From: Clostridia bacterium
Lineage (GTDB): Bacteria > Bacillota > Clostridia > UBA1381
Length of the DNA stretch: 48,893 nucleotides
Assembly (NCBI GenBank): GCA_900756545.1
Contig: CAAEKO010000056.1
Coordinates: forward strand, 1-48,893
Direction of reading: 5' to 3'
Shown here: one piece after another, positions 33,419 through 40,866 of the stretch
Layout of the letters: each line of letters starts with the position of its first letter
Numbering within the stretch: the first letter of the stretch is position 1
Made by a program: the position numbers and the translations under genes
The notes under the pieces: model-generated
What the model was told of the DNA's origin: nothing
Seen by the model: the letters and a program-made list of their open reading frames with translations, nothing else
The model's database searches: none

Positions 33419-34371
33419 TAAAATAACGCGCTGTCTTCATCAATCTTGCTTACAATCTTATTGGTGATCACAATCAGAATCAGCCCGACAAACGACTGGT
33501 ACAAGCCAACTGCGGAACTGATACCGATTTCATTTCTGTCGATCAGCATACGATATACATAAGTATCGATCACATCCGTGACATCCTGTAAAATTGCGGA
33601 ATTCTGTGGAAGCTGATAAAACAGTCCGAAATCCGCAAAGAAGATTTTGCCGATTGCAAGAATAATCTGCATGACAACCACTGGCACGACAAACGGCAGA
33701 GAGATATTCCAAACCATTTGCCATTTTTTTGCTCCGTCGACCGCCGCAGCTTCGTAGTATGATGGGTCTATTCCAATGAGCACCGCATAATTGATCAGCA
33801 CTCCCATCCCCATGCCCTTCCATAGATGCGCGATCACCAAAATTGCCGGCCAGGCCTTCGGATACTGATACCAGTTCTGCACCTGGCCTCCCAGGGCTTC
33901 AACAATCTTGTTGAATACGCCATAGGCAGGGCTGATAAAACCATATAATATGTACGCAACGACAACCCACGACAGAAAATATGGAAAAAACATAGTTGTC
34001 TGATAATACTTAATCGCGCTGCGGTTCCTGATTTCATTGAGCAGCAACGCAACCGCAAGGTTTAATACAGTACCGAGAATAATAAATACAAAATTATACC
34101 CGAGTGTGTTCAGCGTAACCTTTAATGCCGCGTTTGACTGAAAGAAATGCTTAAAATTCTCTAAGCCGACCCATTTGCTTCCCAATATGCCGGAAGCGTA
34201 ATTATAGTCCTTAAAGGCAAGGATGATTCCGCCCATTGGCAAGTAATTAAAAATAAATACATAAATGATAACCGGGGCCGCCAAAAGCAAAAGTTTCAAG
34301 CTCTTTCTGTCTGAAAGCCTTCTTCTTTTTGTCTTGCCCAATCCCGCTGTCGCTCTCACGGCTGTTTTCAT
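33418..34371 (-). CDS. Carbohydrate ABC transporter permease (LplB/YteP-like)
   Basis: Inner-membrane permease, partner of the 32327-33214 protein. The 317-residue product has a charged N-terminus, then LKLLLLAAPVIIYVFIFNYL, the family stretch GGIILAFKDYNY, and the EAA loop YYEAAAVDGAKKWQMVWNI, with six membrane segments. It ends in NKIVSKIDEDSALF. I use ATG 34371 with AGGTG 8 bases upstream rather than the GTG at 34383, which lies too close to its GAGGG. It is the first gene of the long operon; only weak promoter-like hexamers (TATACT near 34430 on the minus strand) were seen upstream. Confidence 0.93.
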   Translation of the reverse strand: MKTAVRATAGLGKTKRRRLSDRKSLKLLLLAAPVIIYVFIFNYLPMGGIILAFKDYNYASGILGSKWVGLENFKHFFQSNAALKVTLNTLGYNFVFIILGTVLNLAVALLLNEIRNRSAIKYYQTTMFFPYFLSWVVVAYILYGFISPAYGVFNKIVEALGGQVQNWYQYPKAWPAILVIAHLWKGMGMGVLINYAVLIGIDPSYYEAAAVDGAKKWQMVWNISLPFVVPVVVMQIILAIGKIFFADFGLFYQLPQNSAILQDVTDVIDTYVYRMLIDRNEIGISSAVGLYQSFVGLILIVITNKIVSKIDEDSALF

Positions 34372-34383
34372 ATGAACATGCAC

Positions 34384-34679
34384 CTACCCTCCCCGCGAAT
34401 GAATCACTCGCTCTTTGTTTATTTGTCTTAAGTATAGCGCACATCCACGGAACTTTGGAAGCCCTCAAAACGACATAATGGTTCAATTTCGACACAAAAG
34501 TGTCCAAAAGAACCCACTTTAAGGCATATTAACCAAAGGAGAATTGTATTTTTTGCACTTTCAACATTCACAAAGCTATCCCCCCGGCAAGCTTATTTAC
34601 GAGGACAACATAATAGGTAAATAAAGCATCTGCATTTGCCCGCTGTTTTTCCCCATCATAAAAACACCTTCTCATGGTT
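34384..34679. other. Upstream region of the glycan operon, no clear gene
   Basis: About 300 bases separate the first permease gene from the truncated sensor gene. A minus-strand TATACT with an 18-bp spacer to TTCCAA is the best promoter candidate, and it is weak. A 20-codon frame (MMGKNSGQMQMLYLP) after GAGAAGG near 34655 is probably debris from the decayed sensor gene. No convincing cre box was found. Confidence 0.35.
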
Positions 34680-35270
34680 CTATTTTACCATAAAAAGGAT
34701 ATTGATAATGGCTATGCTGTCCTTAGAATTTACAAAATCCCCATTGTAAATATACCGGCAGATTCCCATCACATTTTCTCCTAACACTGACCGGACATAC
34801 ACATACTCCCCCCGCCCCTGCAAATTAGAAAACCACTGCTGGGTTTCTACATTCCGAACAGACGCTACATATGTACCGATCGGTGTGGCATCCGGATTAA
34901 CCGGATATAAGGTAATGCGATAAATTTCCTCCTCTGCATTTTCCAATGCAATATTGCTAATTTGGTCATCAATACTCTTGGAGCATTGCAGGGAGGTTTG
35001 ATAGTCAGTCGTATTGTTCAGGCGTGCCAGGTTTTCGATAACATCAGGATCAAAGGCAATTTTATTCAAAAGTTTTTCATACATGGCAAATGTATCATAT
35101 GCGTTATTATAGCTAATTGTGGAAATGTACTGATAATTATTTCTGGTTTTCTCATTCATTTGCTGGATATACACCGCAGACATAACGATATTCATCAGAA
35201 GAACAGGGATAAATAATGCACACACAACAAACATAATCAGTTTCTTTTTGATATTTATATATTTTTCCAT
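34680..35270 (-). pseudogene. Truncated YesM-like sensor kinase (membrane anchor and part of sensor domain)
   Basis: The 196-residue frame begins like a YesM-type sensor histidine kinase: a membrane anchor KKLIMFVVCALFIPVLLMNIVM, then a dCache-like extracellular domain with IRNNYQYIS-like helices, IYRITLYPVNPD and WFSNLQGRGEYVYVRSV. It ends after AIINILFMVK, before the second membrane segment, HAMP, His-kinase and ATPase domains that full-length members (about 580 residues) carry. No kinase sequence follows in any frame before the operon starts. It probably once regulated the neighbouring transporter. A ribosome-binding site (GAGGTTTAGAAG) remains, so a short membrane-bound protein could still be made. 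Confidence 0.7.
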
Positions 35271-35398
35271 CTTCTAAACCTCATGGCTATATTTTACCAT
35301 TTTCATTGTACTGGATATCACTATCCTTGTCAATGGATATATCTTACTTTTGAATTGGACAAAAAAAGGGTATCTCCCACAAGAAGATACCGTTCTTT

Positions 35399-35760
35399 CT
35401 ATTTTTGCCTAAATCCGGCCAGCCAATTATAAATCTGTTCGCGGTAATCCACTCGCGCCATAGCAGTCACAATGGATATGAAAATAAATCCATGGGTTAA
35501 AAGCATCGTATATGCGCCGCTGGCGACATCATAAATCAGCCATAGTCCGCTGTTCGTCAGAAAATAAAACTCCAGTAGCAGGGCAGCTTCTTCTGCACAA
35601 GCACACAAGTGTTGGGTAAAGCCGCATTGTGACAGGTAATCGCCAGCACTATATACCCGCAAAAACCCACTGCCTCAGCTCCGGAAAAACGACTAATAAA
35701 AAATAGTTTGAGGCCGCCAGTAGGTTGACGGCAACATCTCCCCATAGAATTAAACACATA
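35399..35760 (-). pseudogene. Decayed YgjV-like small membrane protein
   Basis: Two overlapping frames together recreate a membrane protein resembling the YgjV (Imp-YgjV) family: LWGDVAVNLLAASNYFLLVV followed by FPELRQWVFAGI in one frame, then SGLWLIYDVASGAYTMLL and THGFIFISIVTAMARVDY in another. The LIYDVASGAY and terminal TMARVDY-type motifs are typical of the family's last repeat. At least one frameshift near 35650 separates them, and no complete start is visible. Lost function is likely, although a sequencing error in a single base is possible. Confidence 0.5.
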
Positions 35761-35791
35761 CTTTAATTGTTATAATCATAACCACCAGTAA

Positions 35792-35837
35792 ATGATATGC
35801 ACCCCAAAAGTTGGACACTTTTGGAGGTGCATATCAT
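35792..35837. repeat. IS3-like terminal inverted repeats in tail-to-tail arrangement
   Basis: ATGATATGCACCCCAAAAGT (35792-35811) pairs with the reverse complement at 35817-35837, with a single-base bulge and a 5-base centre. The GCACCCCAAAAGT motif resembles ends of IS3-family elements, as I remember them. No transposase gene lies between or beside the arms, so this is either two abutted ends left by excision, a tiny MITE, or a strong hairpin. Confidence 0.45.
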
Positions 35838-36229
35838 AGCGGAGGGTATTTCATTTTCGGGCATAGCCCTACCCAATACCGGCGGGGCATAAGTGCCCTT
35901 TTCATTGGCCTGCCAGCCACGCAACCATTACTTGCCGCCCATAAACGGGCTATTGGCGGCAGTGTTCCCGCTTATTGTAATGCGCAGCACAAGTGCGCTG
36001 CTACACTGGAGAGGATCTTTTTGCAAACTGTACGAAAGTGATTATGATTCCTGCTTTTCCGCACTTCGTTTCCGGGAATTATTGCCCAATTTCTACCTTC
36101 TCCATAAGGGAAAGGCATCTCATTAACACATAATACTCTCCGTTTTTTATTTTTCATAAATACATTTCCAAAACACTTCCTTGCGGATAATCATGTAAAC
36201 CGATTCTGTTTATCGGTTAACCTCTACTG
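35838..36229. other. Noncoding or decayed stretch
   Basis: Nearly 400 bases in which short open frames exist on both strands, but none has a family resemblance, a good ribosome-binding site or continuous coding character. A small hairpin (AACCGAT/ATCGGTT) lies near 36199-36219. It is probably the remnant of an insertion bordered by the inverted repeat at 35792-35837. Confidence 0.35.
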
Positions 36230-36255
36230 AACCACGCGACTATCGCGTGGTTTTT
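36230..36255 (+). terminator. Rho-independent terminator
   Basis: AACCACGCGA (36230-36239) pairs perfectly with TCGCGTGGTT (36243-36252) around a 3-base loop and runs into TTTTT on the plus strand. No intact gene precedes it on that strand; a small RNA or a lost gene could have used it. Confidence 0.7.
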
Positions 36256-36262
36256 GTTATGC

Positions 36263-36299
36263 AAAAAAGCGGTATATTTTAAAACATACCGCTTTTTTT
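36263..36299. terminator. Second hairpin with flanking A/T tracts (bidirectional terminator)
   Basis: AAAAAAGCGGTAT (36263-36275) pairs exactly with ATACCGCTTTTTT (36286-36298) around a 10-base loop. The arms include A and T tracts, so it can end transcription from either side. It lies 8 bases after the previous terminator. Confidence 0.7.
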
Positions 36300-36362
36300 T
36301 GCACACTTTATTTTTTAAAAATTTTTTCGAAAATTGGTGGTCTGCTTCATTTTCCAGTTTAA

Positions 36363-36401
36363 AAATCCTATTTGGGGGTTCGAATCTCCCAAATAGGATT
36401 T
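36363..36401. ncRNA. tRNA-like minihelix hairpin (acceptor-like stem plus T-arm)
   Basis: Perfect 14-base arms (36363-36376 and 36388-36401) enclose GGTTCGAATCT. Read on the plus strand it gives a T-arm, GGGGG-TTCGAAT-CTCCC with the TTCRANY loop, stacked directly on an 8-bp stem TCCTATTT/AAATAGGA. There is no D-arm, anticodon arm or encoded CCA, so it is not a functional tRNA. It could be a tRNA remnant, a piece of an integration site, or coincidence in a hairpin. Confidence 0.35.
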
Positions 36402-36474
36402 ATGGTCAAATTGACAGCCGAACCTCCAAAATCCCGGAAAACCGCATAAAAATGACCATTTGACCATATGTTTT
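36402..36474. repeat. Inverted repeat flanking a 50-base spacer
   Basis: ATGGTCAAAT near 36402-36412 and ATTTGACCAT near 36462-36472 are exact reverse complements with short T/A extensions, immediately downstream of the tRNA-like hairpin. No open frame is present. Together with the neighbouring hairpins it suggests a structured noncoding segment or the ends of a small element. Confidence 0.4.
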
Positions 36475-36540
36475 TTATGGGCCTGCGCAAATAAAAACAA
36501 ACAACTTTAAAAACTTATGCTCTGTTAGTCATCAATTTGG

Positions 36541-36582
36541 ATTGCAGGGAAGTACCGCATATCTACGGTACTTCCCTGCAAT
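36541..36582. repeat. Perfect 17-bp inverted repeat after the stalk-domain fragment
   Basis: ATTGCAGGGAAGTACCG (36541-36557) pairs with 36566-36582 around an 8-base loop. It lies 3 bases after the stop of the minus-strand stalk-domain fragment. It is GC-rich enough to stop or stabilise a transcript, but lacks a U-tract on either strand. Confidence 0.65.
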
Positions 36583-36585
36583 CTC

Positions 36586-36855
36586 CTATTTTGTTGTTAT
36601 TACCGCTGTTTTATTTTCCGCGTCCCACTCCACGTTATATCCTAAATTCTCTGACAGGAAACGCAGCGGAACCATGGTCTTTCCATTAATCAGACGGGCC
36701 GGGACCTGCATCTGCACAGGCGCGGCATTTACTTGGGCCTGTGGATTGTCAATGGAAAAGGCTACACTTTGCTGCGCCTGACGCACAGTTGCTGTCTGGC
36801 TCGCCTCGTCCCAGTCTACCTCCGCGCCCATTTGCTCAATTATGGGGTATTCCAC
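36586..36855 (-). pseudogene. Copper amine oxidase N-terminal-like (stalk) domain fragment
   Basis: An 89-codon frame contains one and a half repeats of the copper-amine-oxidase N-domain (PF07833) found as stalks on clostridial surface proteins: EQMGAEVDWDEASQTATV and then LINGKTMVPLRFLSENLGYN with VEWDAENKTAVI at the end. The usual PLRAI before the first EQMGAEV is replaced by unrelated sequence, and the frame overlaps the end of the next fragment (36840-37197), so the 5' part has been lost at a junction near 36848. It is unlikely to have its own function. Confidence 0.65.
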
Positions 36856-37197
36856 CCATAAAAAATATCCATAATATATGCTGGATTTTCAGGATTCCAA
36901 TAAATAATATCTGTGTTATAGTAATTGTTTCCTGAACTCACCCCAATCTTCTGTTGGATGATAATTTTCCCTTCAACAGTATACTCATTTATCTGGTATG
37001 TTCCTTCGGGAATAATTGGTGGCGCAGCTTCAGTATCTACAGCCAAGTCAGACATACATCCTGTTAATTTGCTAAAAATACTCCCGAAACCTCCCCACAG
37101 AGATTCTATTGGTTTTATTAGTCCTGCTCCCGCCAAATCTGTCCCTAATTCTTTTAAAGCATACGTAAATCTATTTTTATTTTCTTGATCTTGTGTG
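36840..37197 (-). pseudogene. Orphan Rhs-type C-terminal tail fragment
   Basis: An open frame without a proper start runs VTQDQENKNRFTYALKELG, then LIKPIESLWGGFGSIFSKL, and ends IYWNPENPAYIMDIFYGW. The opening QENKNRFTYALKELG reads like the variable tail following the core of an Rhs or YD-repeat protein. It is preceded by a stop and lies downstream of a separate Rhs core fragment (37320-37735). Displaced, start-less tails (orphan Rhs tips) are known at such loci. Toxin activity cannot be judged. Confidence 0.35.
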
Positions 37198-37199
37198 AC

Positions 37200-37314
37200 T
37201 TAAACTGTTAGTGATGTTTTTTCATAATCCAAACCTAGTAATTCAAAAAAATTCACCGTATGAGAAGTGTAAATGGTCATTTACATTATGAATCCCGTCG
37301 TTATATGTGTCCAT
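37200..37314 (-). pseudogene. Short frameshifted ORF between two Rhs fragments
   Basis: ATG at 37314 opens MDTYNDGIHNVNDHLHFS, then YGEFF, and stops after a T7 run (about 37245 on the plus strand as A7). One base of slippage restores ELLGLDYEKTSLTV to a stop at 37200. It could be an immunity-type gene, the end of the Rhs tail, or simply debris. The homopolymer makes an assembly error possible. Confidence 0.25.
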
Positions 37315-37319
37315 ATTAA

Positions 37320-37735
37320 TTATTCCATACCCCCTAAAGCTTTAATGTGAACATCCTTTCCTTTTATTGCCAAAACACCGTTCATTTGATGTAATAACAC
37401 TCGTAAATCTTCTCTTTCCGCTGTAGTAACAGTTTGGTTATTAATGGTTTCATTTATAGGCTGTCTATGAAGACCAGTTTTATCAAAATACGTCACCGGA
37501 TTATTTCCACAGTACACATATCAATTCAAGCCGTCCTTTGCCGGATCTTCCGTAATAAATCGCCCCAGCTCCGGATCGTAGTACCGGTTGCGCAGGTAGT
37601 ATAGCCCGGTTTCCTGATCGTAATTCTCACTGCAGTACCAATACGGGTTCTCGTCTTCCTCCACCGGCGGCTCTTCTTCGTCCACATCCGGCCCTACGAT
37701 CGCCTTTACCCGGTTACCGTAGGCGTCATATTATT
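37320..37735 (-). pseudogene. Rhs/YD-repeat protein, C-terminal core fragment with in-frame stop
   Basis: Starting without a start codon near 37735, the frame reads YDAYGNRVKAIVGPDV, then the hallmark GLYYLRNRYYDPELGRF and ITEDPAKDGLN. A TGA (37521-37523) sits where the family has Trp (GLN-W-YVYCGNNP), and the same frame resumes YVYCGNNPVTYFDKTG and continues into a variable tail (HRQPINETINNQTV) ending at 37320. The gene has lost its 5' part, apparently at the border of the recombinase element, and carries a Trp-to-stop change. Rhs proteins are large secreted or surface toxin-delivery proteins; this copy is dead. Confidence 0.8.
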
Positions 37736-37900
37736 TTGTCAAGCAAGGGAATAAAATTTTTTTAATTATTTAATTCTTTTCCCCTTATGTCTATAAACTT
37801 TTAAAAGAATAGACAAATTATTCACCCCCTTATATTTTATCATAGTATCTTGATTTTTCAATACTGTAAACCCTGCTTTCTCAAAAGTTACATATACTCT

Positions 37901-38385
37901 TAAACACAATTCTCACTCAACCTTTCTTTAAAATTCCACACAATTTTAATACGTTTTCCGTTATAAATATAAATGCTTTTAATCATATCGGTCAGTATTT
38001 CGTTTGACAGGTCTTCAATACCAATATACTTTTCAAAAAGATTCAAAACACAGTAATCTCCTACAGTTGCCTATGATAATCCCTTATTTCTTTTTCATAA
38101 GCCATAATCTGCTTTTCAATATTATTTTGCAATGCTTGAAATTCCGCATCGGAGATAATCCTTTTGGTAAGCTGTATATATGCATCAACCTTCTTACGCT
38201 TGAGTCCTTTAATTTTGGTATACAGGCTTTGGATTTTACGTTCCTGCATTTTGATATTCAATGGATTCGCTGTCTTTTCTGTCCCTCTTTTCCTCAATCG
38301 AAAGTCTTAAATAAATGCCAACATTGTATATTCCTATTGTCTCAGGCAGTCCCTGTGCAATGTTTGGCACACGCTTACTTTATCC
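37901..38385 (-). pseudogene. Second large serine recombinase, internally deleted and frameshifted
   Basis: Read on the minus strand, the N-terminal active-site stretch GIYLRLSIEEKRDRKDSESI (before 38260) is followed in another frame by C-terminal coiled-coil sequence (KIQSLYTKIKGLKRKKVDAY, DAEFQALQNNIEKQI) and, after another shift near 38075, by the typical tail NLFEKYIGIEDLSNEIL and IYIYNGKRIKIVWNF. About 350 central residues, including the recombinase and zinc-ribbon domains, are missing. It lies directly downstream of the intact recombinase. Tandem serine recombinases are common in mobile elements of this group. Confidence 0.75.
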
Positions 38386-38391
38386 TGCCAC

Positions 38392-40017
38392 TCAAACCGC
38401 CTCCTTTGTATTCAGTTGTTTTTCAAGGCACAATAGCTGTCTGTATTGATCCTGATAATTGAATTTTACGGTAATTCGTTTGTCCTCATGTATGATGATT
38501 TCTTTCACTAAGCTTCCTAATATCATACGGTTTAAATTTTGGAATTCCCCACACTCAGAAAATACTTGAATCCAAGCCATACTTTTTTGAATTTCATTAT
38601 TGATATTCATCTTTTCATCAGCTAACAAAAAAAGTTCTTCTTTTAATTTTTTAATAGATAACTGAATATCACTACAAATTTCCCCATAAGTTTCTCGGCT
38701 TTCCTTGTGGTCTACAAACCTCCGTTCCACCAAAGCAACCGTGCGCTGCAAGTCTTGGATTTCCCGATTCTTTTCATACCGTGCCTTTTCTATTTCCGCA
38801 AGCTTTACCGCTTTTATCCGATTTATCGGAACAGCGTTCAGGCGTTTCGATAAATCAACTATATTTTGGCAATATGTATTGACTGACGCAAAAACCGATG
38901 TGTACAAAACTCTTTCGCTGACCCTATGAGACGTACAACCCATTTTCAGCTTGTTTCTGGAACACATGTAATAGGCATAAACGGTATCTTTATATTTTGA
39001 AGTCCGCCATACAAGGCTGTCACCGCAGTCGGCACATTTTAAAAATCCCGAAAACAAATACGGTTCTTCCTTACCGGGGCTTACCCTGGTGTCCTGCTTC
39101 AAAAGCTGCTGCATCCGTTCAAAAAAGTCCGGCGGGATAATTGCCTCATGATTATTCTCTTTGACAGCCCATTCACTTTCGTCCTTCTCAACCACTTTTT
39201 TCACTTTATAGTTTATAGTTGTTCGTTTACCTTGAATCAGCGTCCCCGCATAGAATGGATTTTTCAATATGCGAATAACTGCCTTAGCCGACCATCTTGC
39301 AATATGCCTTTTCTGTGCGTTTGCCTTAAAATTGCTCCCACTCAGCTTTTTGTACTCCGCCGGAGAAGGGACGTTTAATAAATTCAGTTTTTCCGCTATC
39401 GTATAGGCACTGATTCCCATATATCGCAATGTGAAAATTTGCTTTATAATGGAGGCAGCATCTTTATCAACTACTAATTTGTGTTTGTCCTCCGCTGATT
39501 TACAATACCCCATAACCACAAATGCACCAATATATTCACCTTTTTGACGTTTCACTTCAAGATGGCTGCGGATTTTCACCGATGTATCACGAATATACGA
39601 ATCATTCAAAATATTTTTAAATGCCACAATCAATTTTGTATTACTGCTACTGTCCTCTTTATAGTCAATGTTATCATTAATAGAAATAAACCGGACACCC
39701 ATTGTGGGAAACAGCTTCTCAAGATAATAACCCGCGTCTATATATTCCCTTGCAAACCGTGATAAGTCCTTAACAATAACACAATTTATTTTATGCTGCA
39801 TGATTAAGGTTATCATGTTTTGAAAATCCGGCCTGTCAAAATTTGAGCCAGAGTAGCCATCATCTACAAATTCTTTGAATAGTTTGATTTCACGGCGGCC
39901 ACTTAAAAAATTCATCCCCAATGACCGCTGGTTTGCAATGCTGTCGCTTTCTTCTTTGTCCCCGTCCTCTTTAGATAACCGCAGGTACAGCGCCGCCATA
40001 TATTCTGTTTTTGACAT
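38392..40017 (-). CDS. Large serine recombinase (TndX/TnpX-type)
   Basis: Site-specific integrase/excisionase of a mobile element. The 541-residue product has the resolvase catalytic domain with ALYLRLSKEDG (the Ser near residue 15 is the nucleophile), SIANQRSLG, DDGYSGSNFDRPDFQ and KDLSRFAREY. A recombinase domain with RWSAKAVIRILKNPFYAG follows, then a zinc ribbon (CADCGDS near residue 330, then CSRNKLKMGC) and a long coiled coil. The start at ATG 40017 has AGGAGG 6 bases upstream. It seems intact. The element it would move is decayed: its neighbours are a deleted second recombinase and a frameshifted accessory gene. Attachment sites were not identified. Confidence 0.93.
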   Translation of the reverse strand: MSKTEYMAALYLRLSKEDGDKEESDSIANQRSLGMNFLSGRREIKLFKEFVDDGYSGSNFDRPDFQNMITLIMQHKINCVIVKDLSRFAREYIDAGYYLEKLFPTMGVRFISINDNIDYKEDSSSNTKLIVAFKNILNDSYIRDTSVKIRSHLEVKRQKGEYIGAFVVMGYCKSAEDKHKLVVDKDAASIIKQIFTLRYMGISAYTIAEKLNLLNVPSPAEYKKLSGSNFKANAQKRHIARWSAKAVIRILKNPFYAGTLIQGKRTTINYKVKKVVEKDESEWAVKENNHEAIIPPDFFERMQQLLKQDTRVSPGKEEPYLFSGFLKCADCGDSLVWRTSKYKDTVYAYYMCSRNKLKMGCTSHRVSERVLYTSVFASVNTYCQNIVDLSKRLNAVPINRIKAVKLAEIEKARYEKNREIQDLQRTVALVERRFVDHKESRETYGEICSDIQLSIKKLKEELFLLADEKMNINNEIQKSMAWIQVFSECGEFQNLNRMILGSLVKEIIIHEDKRITVKFNYQDQYRQLLCLEKQLNTKEAV

Positions 40018-40179
40018 AAAAAACCTCCTGTACATTAACATAGCGTGAATCAAACCCACGTTAATATCCAAGAGCTTCGGAATTATTCTATTTAATTTAT
40101 AAGTCTTAAATTATTATATCATAGAAACCACTCAGAGTTCAGACCTATTTAGGGCTTGATAAAAATTTGTGCATTTTGA

Positions 40180-40429
40180 TTAAACAAGTGTATTTAGATA
40201 ATCACTAAAACAATCTTCAATGGTTTTTTCACTCTTATCAAATTCAAGTTTCACAGCATACCCATCACATAAAAAACAATACGGATTTTTCACCTGTGCG
40301 ATATTCCTGTATTTTCTTTTCCGGTGGGTCTTTTGGATTGATTTTGATTGTATCAATGTCTACAAGCTGCGATTTATCAATTGTTTTTATATCTGTGTTT
40401 TTCATTTTCATAATTTCGTTGGTATCCAT
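40180..40429 (-). pseudogene. Recombinase-associated small protein (DUF6870-like), frameshifted
   Basis: From ATG 40429 (GGAGAGGG upstream) the frame reads MDTNEIMKMKNTDIKTIDKS and LVDIDTIKINPKDPPEKK. Near 40307 it shifts; a one-base correction gives IAQVKNPYCFLCDGYAVKLE followed by EKTIEDCFSDYLNTL and a stop at 40180. The rebuilt product of about 80 residues matches a small family usually encoded just upstream of serine recombinases in mobile elements. The uncorrected product would be about 54 residues. A sequencing error cannot be excluded; the DUF number is from memory. Confidence 0.65.
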
Positions 40430-40476
40430 GTAGCCCTCTCCTTTCGCCATTAAAACAAGTTTTCTTATACTGCAAA

Positions 40477-40517
40477 ATAAACGGCAGCCTACATTGCTAA
40501 GGCAGGCTGCCGTTTAT
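40477..40517 (-). terminator. Terminator upstream of the recombinase-associated gene
   Basis: ATAAACGGCAGCCT (40477-40490) pairs perfectly with AGGCTGCCGTTTAT (40504-40517). On the minus strand the hairpin runs into TTTATTTT. It would end transcription arriving from the sigma-like gene side. Confidence 0.65.
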
Positions 40518-40866
40518 CACAAATCTTCTGCCGCTCCCGCCATTCCCTGCATCCTGTCGGTTACACAGGCATCATGGAAACCCTTCAGTACTCTTTTATG
40601 GGCATCCCCCAGCTCTTTTACCAGGCTGCCATCCAGACGTGCAGTTAGGACTTGGCAGAAGTATCATTATATTTATATAGCCTATGGGGTCATCGCAATC
40701 CCCTTCACCACAAAAGGTAATTATCACAAACAATATCGCAAGCGTGTTCTGATATGTCGCTTTAGCTTTCGCCACCATAGGCTTTGTGCAGACAACGGTT
40801 TATTCAGTTGTCAAGGCGCAAAAAAATAATATATTCTCTATATACCACCAGAAAATTCTTCATTTT
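40518..40866 (-). other. Remnant of mobile-element sequence, no intact gene
   Basis: On the minus strand a frame reads LVKELGDAHKRVLKGFHDAC then VTDRMQGMAGAAEDL and stops next to the terminator; a second frame further up reads MVAKAKATYQNTLAILFVII. Both look like pieces of conjugative-transposon accessory genes, but I cannot name a family. They are out of frame with one another and lack start signals. Confidence 0.4.

Noticed and set aside
35811..36126. Two plus-strand open frames after the IS-like repeat, considered as transposase or Agr-type genes
   Set aside because: No DDE motif, no AgrB/AgrD features, no ribosome-binding site; they look like chance frames.
36363..36401. Functional tRNA gene
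   Set aside because: Only the acceptor-like stem and T-arm exist; D-arm and anticodon arm are missing.
37521..37523. TGA at a conserved Trp position as evidence of a UGA=Trp genetic code
   Set aside because: The gene is a truncated fragment, and many intact genes in the window end in TGA (for example the ligase at 7078), so recoding is not supported.
40220..40453. Plus-strand frame opposite the DUF6870-like gene
   Set aside because: It is the antisense of a recognisable, though frameshifted, protein on the minus strand.
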